Positions 1 to 7,550 of a stretch of 15,651 nucleotides of DNA are shown here, piece by piece. This DNA is from JAWXCE01 sp034440495 (GTDB lineage: Bacteria; Pseudomonadota; Alphaproteobacteria; Rhizobiales; Rhodomicrobiaceae). Position numbers and translations under genes: made by a program. The stretch is taken from contig JAWXCE010000064.1 in the NCBI GenBank assembly GCA_034440495.1, positions 1-15,651 on the forward strand, in the 5' to 3' direction. The notes under the pieces are model-generated. The model worked only from the letters and a program-made list of their open reading frames with translations, ran no database searches and had not been told where the DNA came from. Each line of letters starts with the position of its first letter. Position 1 is the stretch's first letter.

Positions 1-1
1 C

Positions 2-1099
2 CTAAAATCCGCAGCGAATAAGATGATTGTCCCATGCGACGGGCAATTGAGCGGATCCGTTTGCTAGATCCTCACCAAGTTTATATACAAACTGAATTTG
101 ACCGAGACCGTTGGTTAACAAAAAGCTACGGTGTTGAGACGCGTCAGCAACGCCGCATGCGTCCTTCATGCTGCGCGAGCCGATGAAGCGCTTCGTTTCC
201 GCATCCCAGAATGTGACCAAGCCGCCGCGCGGGCTGGACGCCGCGATGATATCGCCTGAAGCATCCGCCGATACCGAACCGATGTAGTTTTTGAGCGATG
301 TCTGGATTGCATCCGGCGCCTTTGCCAGGTGCGGAGCCTCGCCCAGCCGATGAAATCCTATCAGCGGCGGCGCATCCTCGCCCGCGCCCTCATACTGGCA
401 ACCAAAAACCGCCATATCGCCTGTGAGCGCCAGATGCCGGATGGATAATTTCTGAAAACTGTCGTCGAGCGTCACTTTCTCAATTAAATCACCCGTGGCC
501 AAATCGACATACACGAGCGAGGCTTCCATCGCAGCCATGTTCAGCCCCGTGCGCCCACTGTCCGGGTATGTCAGGATGCCGCCATTGGCGATGACGAGGC
601 GTTTGCCGTCCGGTGTTAGCAGAAGATCGTGCGGATCGACGCCGTGCGATGAAAACTCGCCGATCTGCGCGTAACCCGCGCCCGCGTCGCGCACGCCAAT
701 GACGCCACGCCCCGCCTCATAATCGTTCTCGCTGGTGTATAGCCAACGTCCGTCAGCCGAAAATGCGCCGTGGCCGTAAAAATGGCGGCGCGCCTGCGTT
801 GAAAACCATTGCGGCTCGCCGCCTCTGGCGTTGAAAGCCACGGCGAACCGGCCCGGACGGCGGGCGATGGCGACGCATTCAGGCGAATGCGGACGCCGCA
901 CCAGATCGTGACCTCGGCCCGGAAGGCTTTGCGTAAAAAACTGTCCGCGCGCCGCGCTGTAAAGAATGGCGGCGAAACTCCCGTCCGCCTTACGGCACGA
1001 TGCGGCATATACCTCGTCGTCTGCGGCGAGCGCGAAGGAGCCGCGCAGCGCTGCGGCGAAACTCGCAGAAAGCCCGATAAGCACATCGCGTCGGCGCAT
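2..1099 (-). CDS. DUF1513 domain protein, Tat-exported, of the imelysin locus
   Basis: A complete 365-residue protein of the DUF1513 type, which accompanies imelysins and di-heme oxidoreductases in many Proteobacteria. The biochemical role is not established; the family resembles WD40/beta-propeller proteins. The N-terminus MRRRDVLIGLSAS, followed by an Ala-rich hydrophobic stretch and an ALAAD cleavage-like site near residue 25, looks like a twin-arginine signal, so the product should be exported folded to the periplasm. Repeated Gly/Asp-rich turns such as FSADGRWLYTSEN and LLTPDGKRLVIANGG (about residues 113-174) fit propeller blades. The ATG lies 3 bases after the stop of the imelysin remnant, so it is probably the last gene of the operon. 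It has no visible lesion although its two upstream neighbours are broken. The stop codon lies at bases 2-4, so the gene is just complete. The family call is fairly sure; the function is unknown. Confidence 0.85.
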   Translation of the reverse strand: MRRRDVLIGLSASFAAALRGSFALAADDEVYAASCRKADGSFAAILYSAARGQFFTQSLPGRGHDLVRRPHSPECVAIARRPGRFAVAFNARGGEPQWFSTQARRHFYGHGAFSADGRWLYTSENDYEAGRGVIGVRDAGAGYAQIGEFSSHGVDPHDLLLTPDGKRLVIANGGILTYPDSGRTGLNMAAMEASLVYVDLATGDLIEKVTLDDSFQKLSIRHLALTGDMAVFGCQYEGAGEDAPPLIGFHRLGEAPHLAKAPDAIQTSLKNYIGSVSADASGDIIAASSPRGGLVTFWDAETKRFIGSRSMKDACGVADASQHRSFLLTNGLGQIQFVYKLGEDLANGSAQLPVAWDNHLIRCGF

Positions 1100-1102
1100 G
1101 GC

Positions 1103-1379
1103 TTAATCTCCATCCAGCGCGTTAAAGCCCAGTGAAATGTCCGCTGCGCGCGCGACGGCGCCGCCGCCGGTTTGCTGCACTGTGACAAGCTCGAAAATGA
1201 CACCGTTCAGCCGGTTCCACCCATCTTTCGATTTTACCACCGTCTCAACTGGCGTTGCGTTAAGCTCGCGTAGCGTCTCCCGCATCTGCGCCAGGTCAAT
1301 GGCGACCGATTTCTCAATGCCCGGTTGTCGCAAGAATCGCCGTTAGCGTGTAGGCGAATGCGCGCGCATATTTCATCAT
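1103..1379 (-). pseudogene. Second imelysin-family gene, internally deleted remnant
   Basis: An ATGATG start at 1379 opens a typical signal peptide (MMKYARAFAYTLTAILATTG) that stops after 21 codons at 1314. In another frame, about 1320 down to 1103 encodes a convincing imelysin C-terminus, including DGWNRLNGVIFELV and the family-typical end SLGFNALDGD. Imelysins of this kind usually have about 330-400 residues, so roughly 250-300 central residues are missing, including the region where a GxHxxE motif would lie. The two ends are out of frame at the junction (about 1314-1340). The start is 10 bases after the oxidoreductase stop and the end is 3 bases before the DUF1513 start, so the remnant keeps its operon place. 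This fits an internal deletion that left a non-functional gene. An assembly join is the alternative. Confidence 0.8.
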
Positions 1380-1389
1380 TGTCGGAGTC

Positions 1390-2926
1390 CTATAGCGAGT
1401 TGACGAACGCGATTAACTGCTCCCGCTCAGCTTTTGTCAAAGCGGCGAATGCGTCACGCGCCTTTTGAGCCTCGCCGCCGTGCCACAAAATGGCTTCCTG
1501 AATGTTGCGGGCGCGCCCGTCATGCAGGAAGAACGTGTGCCCGTTGACGGTTTCGGTGAGGCCAATGCCCCACAGCGGCGGCGTGCGCCACTCGCGGCCT
1601 GTGGCGTCGCCGTCCAGGCGATTGTCGGCGAGGCCGTCGCCCATGTCGTGCAGCAGTAAGTCGTTGTAAGGCCAGATGGTCTGGTCTGACAGATGCGGCT
1701 GGCCCGGCGATTCGCCCGTTTTGAAGCTGGGATTATGGCAGGCGGCGCAACCTGACTGCGCGAAAAGCCGCTTGCCTTTCAGCACGTCCGGCGCATCCGG
1801 ATTGCGGCGGCGCGGCACGGCGAGGTTTTGCGAATAAAACACCACGAGGTCAAAAAGCTTGTCCTCGATTTCAGGCGCGCCCCCCGGACTTTCCCCGTGC
1901 GGCGCGTTGCGGCAGAAGCTTTGCGCCTCCGTGCAGTCTCCTGCCGGGCGGCGGATGACCGGCGATGAAATGCCGATGTCGCCAGCAAACGCCTCTGCCG
2001 ATTGCTTGAAGATGCTGTCAGTGGAGGCCTTCAGGCAAAACGTCCGAGAGAGGGGGTGGTTTTCAACCTATAGCCAGGAATAATATGCGGACGACCGGAG
2101 ACGCCATCGCGGTTTTTGTCGTCTGGGTCGGCCAGTGCGAGAATTGCGCTATCCGGAATGGCTTCCAACAGCCCGAGGCCAATCATAGGGGGTGCGATGC
2201 GTGGCGAGATCATCGTTTGCGGATGCAGCGGGCCATAGGCTGGGTTGGCGACGCTATAGTGTGGCGCGCGCAGGGATACGGTTTCGCCGCCCTTTAGCGT
2301 GATGCGCTTTTCCTCATAAATGATGTTAATTTTGCCCTCAGCCTCGTGTCCCTGCACGGACAGGTCTTGCAGTTGCTCGCCATAGACCGGCTCCGGCGCG
2401 GTTTTCACCGGCGGTTCGAGCACGGCTCCCGCAGTTTTGGCCTCCGTGGTCGGCGCGGGGATCGACAGCCGCAGCAGCATGGACACGGCGGAGTCATCAT
2501 TGTCGGCGGGCGGGTGGCCGCGTCCGTCCTTGATGTGGCAGGCCTGGCAGGATCTGGCGTTGAACAGCGGCCCCAGCCCGTCCGATGCCAGCGTCGATGC
2601 GGGCGACGACACCCACACCTTTTTGAACATACCATTGCCGACTTTGAACTTTAGTTCGTCTTCAAACGCCATGTTGCCGGAGGCGTGGGAAAAGGCGTTC
2701 GCGTTGTCGACGCTGCCTCTGGAGGTCGCCGCGCCGCCTGGGAAAACCTCGCCCCGCTCCAGTTTTGCAATCGGCGGTGCGGATTGCCTGGAGTTGGGGG
2801 CGGCAGCGGTAACAAACCCAGCCGTCAAAACGGCGCCTGCGACGCTCGCGGCTAAAATAATGATCCGCAGCCAAGGGGGGAACCCTTAACGGCGCGGTTT
2901 TCTGAAACAGACCTGTTAAAATTCAT
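1390..2926 (-). pseudogene. Di-heme oxidoreductase (DHOR/DUF1111, c-type cytochrome), two frameshifts
   Basis: Periplasmic di-heme oxidoreductase of the former thiol oxidoreductase/DUF1111 family, which travels with imelysins and is thought to serve redox steps in periplasmic metal handling. Both c-heme motifs are visible: SCQACH (codons near 2549) and GCAACH (near 1749). Other family-typical stretches are SGRPHIIPGY and TPPLWGIGLTETVNGHTFFLHDGRARN. Restoring one base in the C6 run at 2875-2880 and one near 2031-2036 gives a continuous protein of 512 residues, the usual family length. The ATG at 2926 overlaps the stop of the upstream outer-membrane gene (TAATG). It leads into MNFNRSVSENRAVK and then a signal hydrophobic core (IIILAASVAGAVLTAG) that lies in the next frame. 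The second lesion separates the two heme sites, so an uncorrected product would carry one heme only. Both lesions are losses in C runs, so sequencing error is possible. Confidence 0.85.
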
Positions 2927-4161
2927 TATTTAAGTGGCGCAGATTCGCCTGTGTTGAATTCAATCTCTTTGGTCAGAAGCAGACCGACCGTGTGATTATC
3001 CTCGTCTTCCTCGACGTGATATTTATAGCCGAGGTCGAGGGTCAGACCGTCGCGTATTTCATATCCAGTCGAGAGTGCAAGCTGATGATCCTCAAAATCT
3101 CCGCCGCCGATTAGCTCCGCTGGACGGTAGGTGTACACGGCCGCAACGTTGAACTTGTTCATCGTCACTTTGCCGCCAACTGTGTAGAAAGCGATGTCTT
3201 TAAGCGCGGTCTCGTCTTCGAGAATGAAGTTGTCGAAATAGGTCACTTCCGCCAGCCACTCAAACTTCACGCTATTGTATTCGCGCTCGCCCACGAGGCC
3301 GAAGACGAAGCCGTTCTGGTCGTCCAGAGCGTCGAAGCCAGCAATACCGGAGTCGCGACCCTTAGCCTGATGAATGTAGCCAAAGTGATAGCTGAGGCCA
3401 GGTAGGGACGGAATTTTTTCACCATCAATAGCTATGTTAAAGTTTTCCAGGTCTTCAGTGTTGCCAAAACCGCCGTCGTCGATGTCGGCCTGTCCGCGAT
3501 TATTAAATGTGGAGTTGCTAAGCGTTGAAATGTCCTGCTTGAAAACTCCAGCCGTCACAGTGACTTCGCCGATGCGCCCAGCTTCTTTTGTGACCGACGC
3601 GCCAAAACCCAGCCGCTCGGTAAACTCGTAGCCGTCTTCTGCGAAATCCGTGCCGTAAACTCCGGGAGCGACATCCCAGGCTTTACCGTAGTTTACGTTG
3701 TACTTACCGGCGAAGATTTTGAAAGGCTCGAAGTCGAACTGAGCGTAAAGTTGCTCGGCGAACAGACCTTGATTTTCAAAATAACGCTCATCACCAGCAT
3801 CGATATCTTCCACGGGCTCAAACACAAGACCGGCCTGAATCGAAAAGTTTTTGTTAAAGTAAAAGCCAAGCTCGGCTTCGGTCGTGTTGTAAGTGTCGCT
3901 GACCTCGTTGTCTTTATCATCGGCCTTGAATGTGTGATCGCTTTGAATTTCGATACCGATCTCACCCTTCAGATAAGGGTACGATTTTGGCTTATCGTCA
4001 TCATCATCGTCACCGTCGTCGCCAACACCTTCAGGCGCCGCTTCGGGAACGTTTGCCTGCGCCATGGCTTCATTTAACGGCAGCGTTACACCACTCGCAA
4101 GCAACGCCGTAAACGCCGCAAAACCCCAAACCAAATGCCTCTTGCGTTCATTTATAATCAT
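2926..4161 (-). CDS. Acidic outer-membrane beta-barrel (porin-like) protein of the imelysin locus
   Basis: A 411-residue exported protein. The first 34 or so residues form a signal peptide (hydrophobic core about residues 11-24, cleavage near EAMAQA). A strongly acidic tract with seven consecutive-type Asp residues (about 48-56, GDDGDDDDDD) follows. The rest is built of short alternating hydrophobic/polar strands rich in Tyr, Phe and Gly, such as AELGFYFNKNFSIQAGLVFE and LTLDLGYKYHVEEDEDNHTV, which suggests a beta-barrel. The last residue is Lys rather than the usual terminal Phe of outer-membrane proteins. It lies between imelysin 1 and the oxidoreductase and its stop overlaps the oxidoreductase ATG, so translation is probably coupled. 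A promoter lies directly upstream. A role as outer-membrane channel or metal-binding receptor for the imelysin system is inference from position and charge. I recognise no named family. Confidence 0.75.
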   Translation of the reverse strand: MIINERKRHLVWGFAAFTALLASGVTLPLNEAMAQANVPEAAPEGVGDDGDDDDDDKPKSYPYLKGEIGIEIQSDHTFKADDKDNEVSDTYNTTEAELGFYFNKNFSIQAGLVFEPVEDIDAGDERYFENQGLFAEQLYAQFDFEPFKIFAGKYNVNYGKAWDVAPGVYGTDFAEDGYEFTERLGFGASVTKEAGRIGEVTVTAGVFKQDISTLSNSTFNNRGQADIDDGGFGNTEDLENFNIAIDGEKIPSLPGLSYHFGYIHQAKGRDSGIAGFDALDDQNGFVFGLVGEREYNSVKFEWLAEVTYFDNFILEDETALKDIAFYTVGGKVTMNKFNVAAVYTYRPAELIGGGDFEDHQLALSTGYEIRDGLTLDLGYKYHVEEDEDNHTVGLLLTKEIEFNTGESAPLK

Positions 4162-4387
4162 TTTCGCCGCTCCCCCAAAAAAACAATATGTACATGTTAT
4201 AGTGTAACGTTAATTCGCCGTCAACGCCACGATACGCACTGAGTTTTTAGATCACCGCAGGCGCATTAAAGAATGAATTCCTTACATGAATACTATTGAT
4301 GCCCTCTCACACCGCGAATTTATAAACCTCTATGATTGTAGGCGCGCCGCGGATGTTGCCGTTCTGCTACAGCGACGCGCCTGTGCA
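4162..4387 (-). promoter_or_regulatory. Intergenic region between imelysin 1 and the barrel gene
   Basis: These 226 bases contain no convincing gene. The half next to the barrel gene carries its promoter and a GGGGGAG ribosome-binding stretch about 10 bases before the ATG. The half next to imelysin 1 has an imperfect GC inverted repeat (4340-4346 with 4376-4382) without a T run, so I do not call a terminator. Confidence 0.5.
4196..4224 (-). promoter_or_regulatory. Sigma-70-type promoter for the barrel/oxidoreductase/DUF1513 operon
   Basis: On the minus strand TTGACG (4224-4219) and TATAAC (4201-4196) stand 17 bases apart, close to the housekeeping consensus, about 35 bases upstream of the barrel-gene ATG. 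An ATGTACAT palindrome at 4188-4195 lies just after the -10 box, where a repressor could block transcription. That operator role is inference. Confidence 0.65.
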
Positions 4388-5686
4388 TCAACCTTTTTGC
4401 TCTTCAGTCACTTTTTGCGGATTATCGAGACTGTCGGAACCTTCAAACTCGATAGCTTTCAACTTTAAAGCCGCAACCGCGCGCTCGATGGACTTGGTTT
4501 GCGTGGTTAAACTGTCGATAACTTTCTGCGCCACCGCGTTGCCCTCCGCGTTGCCCTCGCCGATCATCTGGTCGTAGGCCTCGCCGTCCTCCGCGCGCTT
4601 TTTCATAGCCGCGGCGGCCGCGAGAGTCTCGTCCAGGCGCGCTTTAAGTTCGTCCGCCACCTCGCCTGATTTGGCTTTCACCACATTATAAGGGCTTGGC
4701 CCGGAGACTTCCGTTCCGTCGACACGCACGTATTTCCCGGTGAACACATTTTTCATGCCCACGATGTCGTAATAATGCGAGTTGTGCGTGTTGTCGGAAA
4801 AGCAGTCGTGCTCCTCTTCTGGATCGTGGATCATTAGGCCGAGTTTCATGCGCTCGCCTGCCAGTTCGCCATAGGAAAGCGAGCCGAGACCGGTAAAGAT
4901 GGCGACAAGTCCGGCATTATCGCTTTTCATGACCGACGCGCGCGCTTTGCCTTTTACGCCCCATTGGCCGACCATGAATTTGAGGTCGTCGATCAGCAGA
5001 TTGGTCGTAACCTTAAAATACTCCGCGCGGCGGTCGCAATTGCCGCCCGTGCAGTTTTTCACATCAAAATCAGTCACCGGCCGGTTGCCCGCGCCAGCCG
5101 CCGTGCCGTTAGTATCCTGCCCCCACAGCATAAATTCGATGGCGTGATAGCCAACCGCTACATTGGACTCGACGCCGCCTGCCTCCTGCAGCTTGTCCGC
5201 GAGAAGTGCTTTGGTGATTTTGGACGTGTCGATCATTTTGCCGCTGAGTTTGAGTTTTTTGTTGGCGATGACGTTGGCCACATAAAGCTCGTTCTCATCA
5301 GACTCTGCGCCATAGCTGGCGTCCACGTAGTCGATTAGCCCCTCGTCAAGCGGCCAGGCGTTTACCTTTCCCTCCCAATCATCGACGATGGCGTTGCCGA
5401 AACGATAAACCTCGGTCTGCTGATAGGGCACTCGCGCCGCAAGCCAGGCAGTTTTCGCCGCCTTCAATGTCTCCTCGCTTGGCGTCGCGATCAGCGCAGC
5501 AACTGATGTCTTTAGCGCCTCCGCCGTTTTGAGCGAATCCTCATAACCGGCCAGAGCGATGTCTGCGTATGTTTTCAGCACATCTTTCACTTTTACGTCG
5601 GCTGATGCGCCACCCACCAGCATGACCGGTAAGGCCGCCGCCGCGATGACGGCGCCACGCCGCAAATAATCCCACGATACAAACAT
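4388..5686 (-). CDS. Imelysin-family periplasmic protein (peptidase M75 class), intact
   Basis: A 432-residue exported imelysin (M75/IrpA-like). Members are iron-regulated periplasmic or surface proteins linked to metal uptake; proteolysis has been claimed for some but is not general. The ATG at 5686 is chosen because AGGAGAGG (5700-5693) precedes it at good spacing; a longer open frame to 5716 lacks such a site. The signal peptide spans about residues 1-29, cleaved near GGASA. The family GxHxxE motif is GYHAIE (His181, Glu184). Other typical stretches are VNAWPLDEGLIDYVD, the Cys pair NCTGGNC, DCFSDNTHNSHYYDIVGMKN, and a C-terminal helical region. This is the first gene of the locus and faces the LysR gene across 198 bases. 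As the second imelysin is destroyed, it is the only functional one here. Confidence 0.9.
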   Translation of the reverse strand: MFVSWDYLRRGAVIAAAALPVMLVGGASADVKVKDVLKTYADIALAGYEDSLKTAEALKTSVAALIATPSEETLKAAKTAWLAARVPYQQTEVYRFGNAIVDDWEGKVNAWPLDEGLIDYVDASYGAESDENELYVANVIANKKLKLSGKMIDTSKITKALLADKLQEAGGVESNVAVGYHAIEFMLWGQDTNGTAAGAGNRPVTDFDVKNCTGGNCDRRAEYFKVTTNLLIDDLKFMVGQWGVKGKARASVMKSDNAGLVAIFTGLGSLSYGELAGERMKLGLMIHDPEEEHDCFSDNTHNSHYYDIVGMKNVFTGKYVRVDGTEVSGPSPYNVVKAKSGEVADELKARLDETLAAAAAMKKRAEDGEAYDQMIGEGNAEGNAVAQKVIDSLTTQTKSIERAVAALKLKAIEFEGSDSLDNPQKVTEEQKG

Positions 5687-5847
5687 GAAAAGCCTCTCCT
5701 CAATTGATGCGCCCAAAATTGTGGACGTTTATCTCCGCGTTGAAACCCTGTGCAGCCTTTGGCCGCGAACCCATGCACCGGCCTAAAAGTTTTACGCACG
5801 CCGCTTCCATCAAGCCGATTTTTCTGATAACACCTTTGAATACATGC

Positions 5848-5873
5848 ATGAAATTCATATTACTGAATAATAT
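5848..5873. promoter_or_regulatory. Paired palindromes between imelysin 1 and LysR, possible operator
   Basis: The intergenic space shared by the divergent imelysin and LysR genes holds two adjacent AT-rich dyads: ATGAA-A-TTCAT (5848-5858) and ATATTA-CTGAA-TAATAT (5857-5873). The second contains a T-N11-A spacing like LysR-type recognition sites and ends 11 bases before the LysR ATG, the usual place for autoregulation. Binding by the neighbouring regulator is inference; I see no clear Fur, Irr or RirA consensus. Confidence 0.4.
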
Positions 5874-5884
5874 AGTTGAGAGCT

Positions 5885-6799
5885 ATGCATCTTAAAGAAC
5901 TCGACGCAAACCTTGTCGTGGTGCTCGACGCGCTGCTGATCGACGCTAGCGTAACCAAGGCGGCGAAGCGGCTCGGCCGCAGCCCGTCCGCCATCAGCCA
6001 CGCGCTCGCCAACCTGCGCGAGGTGTTCGCCGACGATCTGTTCGTGCGTGCCGGGCAACGGCTTGTGCCAACCGCGAAAGCGTTGGAGATCGCCCCCACC
6101 ATCCACGTCATCGTCACGGGCATCGAAAGCTTGCTGCGCCCGGCGACGCCTTTCGACCCCGCCACGCAGGAGCGCGCTTTTACCGTGCTTTGCCGCGAAA
6201 CGTCGGAGTTCACGCTGTTGCAGCCCTTGCGCGAGCGGTTGAAGGCGTCGGCGCCTGACATCTCCGTGGCCGGTAGCAGCTTCGAGCCGGAAAGCTGGAC
6301 GGAGAAGCTGCGGCTCGGTCACGCGCAGTTCGCCATCATCGAAGCGCTCGCGGAGGAACCGGGCGCGGAGTTGCACTGGAAACTGCTGTTCGAGGATGCG
6401 TGGATCACGCTTGCGCCAAAGAACCATCCCCTTGCCAAAGGCGAGGTCACGCAGGAGACGTTCGCCGCACAGAACCACGTCGTTATAACCGCGCCGCCAA
6501 AGATTCAGGAGCATTTGCTATCTACGCTGGCGGCGTATCAGATTCCGTTTGGCGAAGTGACGTGGGCGTCATCGCTATTCGCCGGGCTGTTTCTCGCGTT
6601 GGAGGCGAATGCGCTGGTGACGCTACCCGCGTCGGTCGCCAAGGCGGTGGATGGGCATCTGCAACTCGCTTCCGTGCGCCATAATCAGCCCAAGCTGACC
6701 AACAAGACATTTCTCATCTGGCATCGCAGCAACGACCGCGACGAATGCCATTCATGGCTACGCGATGAGATCGCCGCCTGCGCCCCGTCGAAGGAATAA
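5885..6799 (+). CDS. LysR-family transcriptional regulator
   Basis: A 304-residue LysR-type regulator. It opens MHLKELDANLVVVLDALL, the standard LysR start. The winged helix-turn-helix follows at about residues 15-65, with SVTKAAKRLGRSPSAISHAL as the recognition portion and DDLFVRAGQRLVPTAKA as the wing/linker start. The remainder (about 90-300) is the periplasmic-binding-protein-like effector domain. The ATG at 5885 is preferred over the in-frame TTG at 5876 because it matches family length. The gene diverges from imelysin 1, the classic arrangement for a LysR protein and its target, so it may control the imelysin gene. It converges on engB with only 19 bases between stops. The effector cannot be read from the sequence. 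Confidence 0.9.
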   Translation: MHLKELDANLVVVLDALLIDASVTKAAKRLGRSPSAISHALANLREVFADDLFVRAGQRLVPTAKALEIAPTIHVIVTGIESLLRPATPFDPATQERAFTVLCRETSEFTLLQPLRERLKASAPDISVAGSSFEPESWTEKLRLGHAQFAIIEALAEEPGAELHWKLLFEDAWITLAPKNHPLAKGEVTQETFAAQNHVVITAPPKIQEHLLSTLAAYQIPFGEVTWASSLFAGLFLALEANALVTLPASVAKAVDGHLQLASVRHNQPKLTNKTFLIWHRSNDRDECHSWLRDEIAACAPSKE

Positions 6800-6818
6800 T
6801 GCGCGAGCTTCGATTGAC

Positions 6819-7550
6819 CTACGGCAAAAACGCGGCGATGGCGGCGCGCAAATCCTCAAATCCGATGGTTTTTACTGAGGATGTGGACATCTGCGAGGGA
6901 AAAGCGGCCGGGCGCTTCACCAGCTTGCCCGCCAGCGTGGCCTCAACTGCGGTAAGCCCTCCCGGTTTCAGCTTGTCGGTTTTGGTGAGCACCGCTTGAT
7001 ACGACACTGCCGACTCATCGAGCAGCGTCATGATCTCCACGTCGATGGGCTTCACGCCGTGGCGGCTGTCGATGAGCACGTAAACGCGGCGGAGCTGCAC
7101 GCGGCCGCGCAGGTAATCGCGTATGAGCTGGTTCCAGGCATGCACCTTCTTTTTCGGCGCTTCAGCGTAGCCATAGCCCGGCAAATCCACCAGATGCAGT
7201 TTGCCGCCTAGGTTGAAATAGTTGATTTCCTGGGTGCGGCCCGGCGTGTTCGAGGTGCGCGCGAGACCATGACGGTTTACCAGCGCATTGATCAGGCTGG
7301 ATTTGCCCACGTTCGAGCGGCCAGCAAACGCGACTTCCGGCAAATCCGTCTGCGGCAGGCCCTCGACATCGACGACGCCTTTGACGAAATCGCACGGCCC
7401 CGCAAACAGCTTGTGCGCTCTCTCATGCTCAAGCGTGATCTGCGCGGCCAGGGAGGCGTCCAGTTCGGACGCCGGGCGGGGAGCCGACAAGTTCAGATCA
7501 GGAGCCTTTGCGGCGGTCTCTGGGTTTTCCACCATTTGGCCTGTTGTCAT
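6819..7550 (-). CDS. engB: Ribosome-biogenesis GTP-binding protein EngB/YihA/YsxC
   Basis: A 243-residue TRAFAC-class GTPase needed for late assembly of the large ribosomal subunit and normal division. Visible motifs: G1 GRSNVGKS (77-84), G2 region SNTPGRTQ (about 100-107), G3 DLPGYG (122-127), G4 TKTD (189-192) and G5 SSVK (224-227). The N-terminus has about 45 extra, probably disordered residues, common in alphaproteobacteria. The first ATG at 7550 follows a GAGG and lies 53 bases inside the yidC reading frame. A second ATG six codons on is an alternative start, and both are within yidC. The gene is last in the rpmH-rnpA-yidC-engB line. In many alphaproteobacteria argB follows engB; here a convergent LysR gene occupies that place. 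Confidence 0.95.
   Translation of the reverse strand: MTTGQMVENPETAAKAPDLNLSAPRPASELDASLAAQITLEHERAHKLFAGPCDFVKGVVDVEGLPQTDLPEVAFAGRSNVGKSSLINALVNRHGLARTSNTPGRTQEINYFNLGGKLHLVDLPGYGYAEAPKKKVHAWNQLIRDYLRGRVQLRRVYVLIDSRHGVKPIDVEIMTLLDESAVSYQAVLTKTDKLKPGGLTAVEATLAGKLVKRPAAFPSQMSTSSVKTIGFEDLRAAIAAFLP

Noticed and set aside
616..1203. Open frame of 195 codons overlapping DUF1513 and the imelysin remnant
   Set aside because: It is in another frame of the DUF1513 gene, has biased Arg/Ser/Ala composition and no family resemblance.
2031..2036. Programmed frameshift in the oxidoreductase
   Set aside because: No slippery heptamer with a downstream structure is visible, and a second lesion upstream plus a destroyed neighbour favour decay or sequence error.
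4340..4382. GC-rich inverted repeat after imelysin 1, possible terminator
   Set aside because: Arms are seven bases with a 29-base loop and no T run follows on the minus strand.
5687..5884. Fur, Irr or RirA iron box in the imelysin upstream region
   Set aside because: No convincing match to the known consensus sequences; only the AT-rich dyads described are seen.
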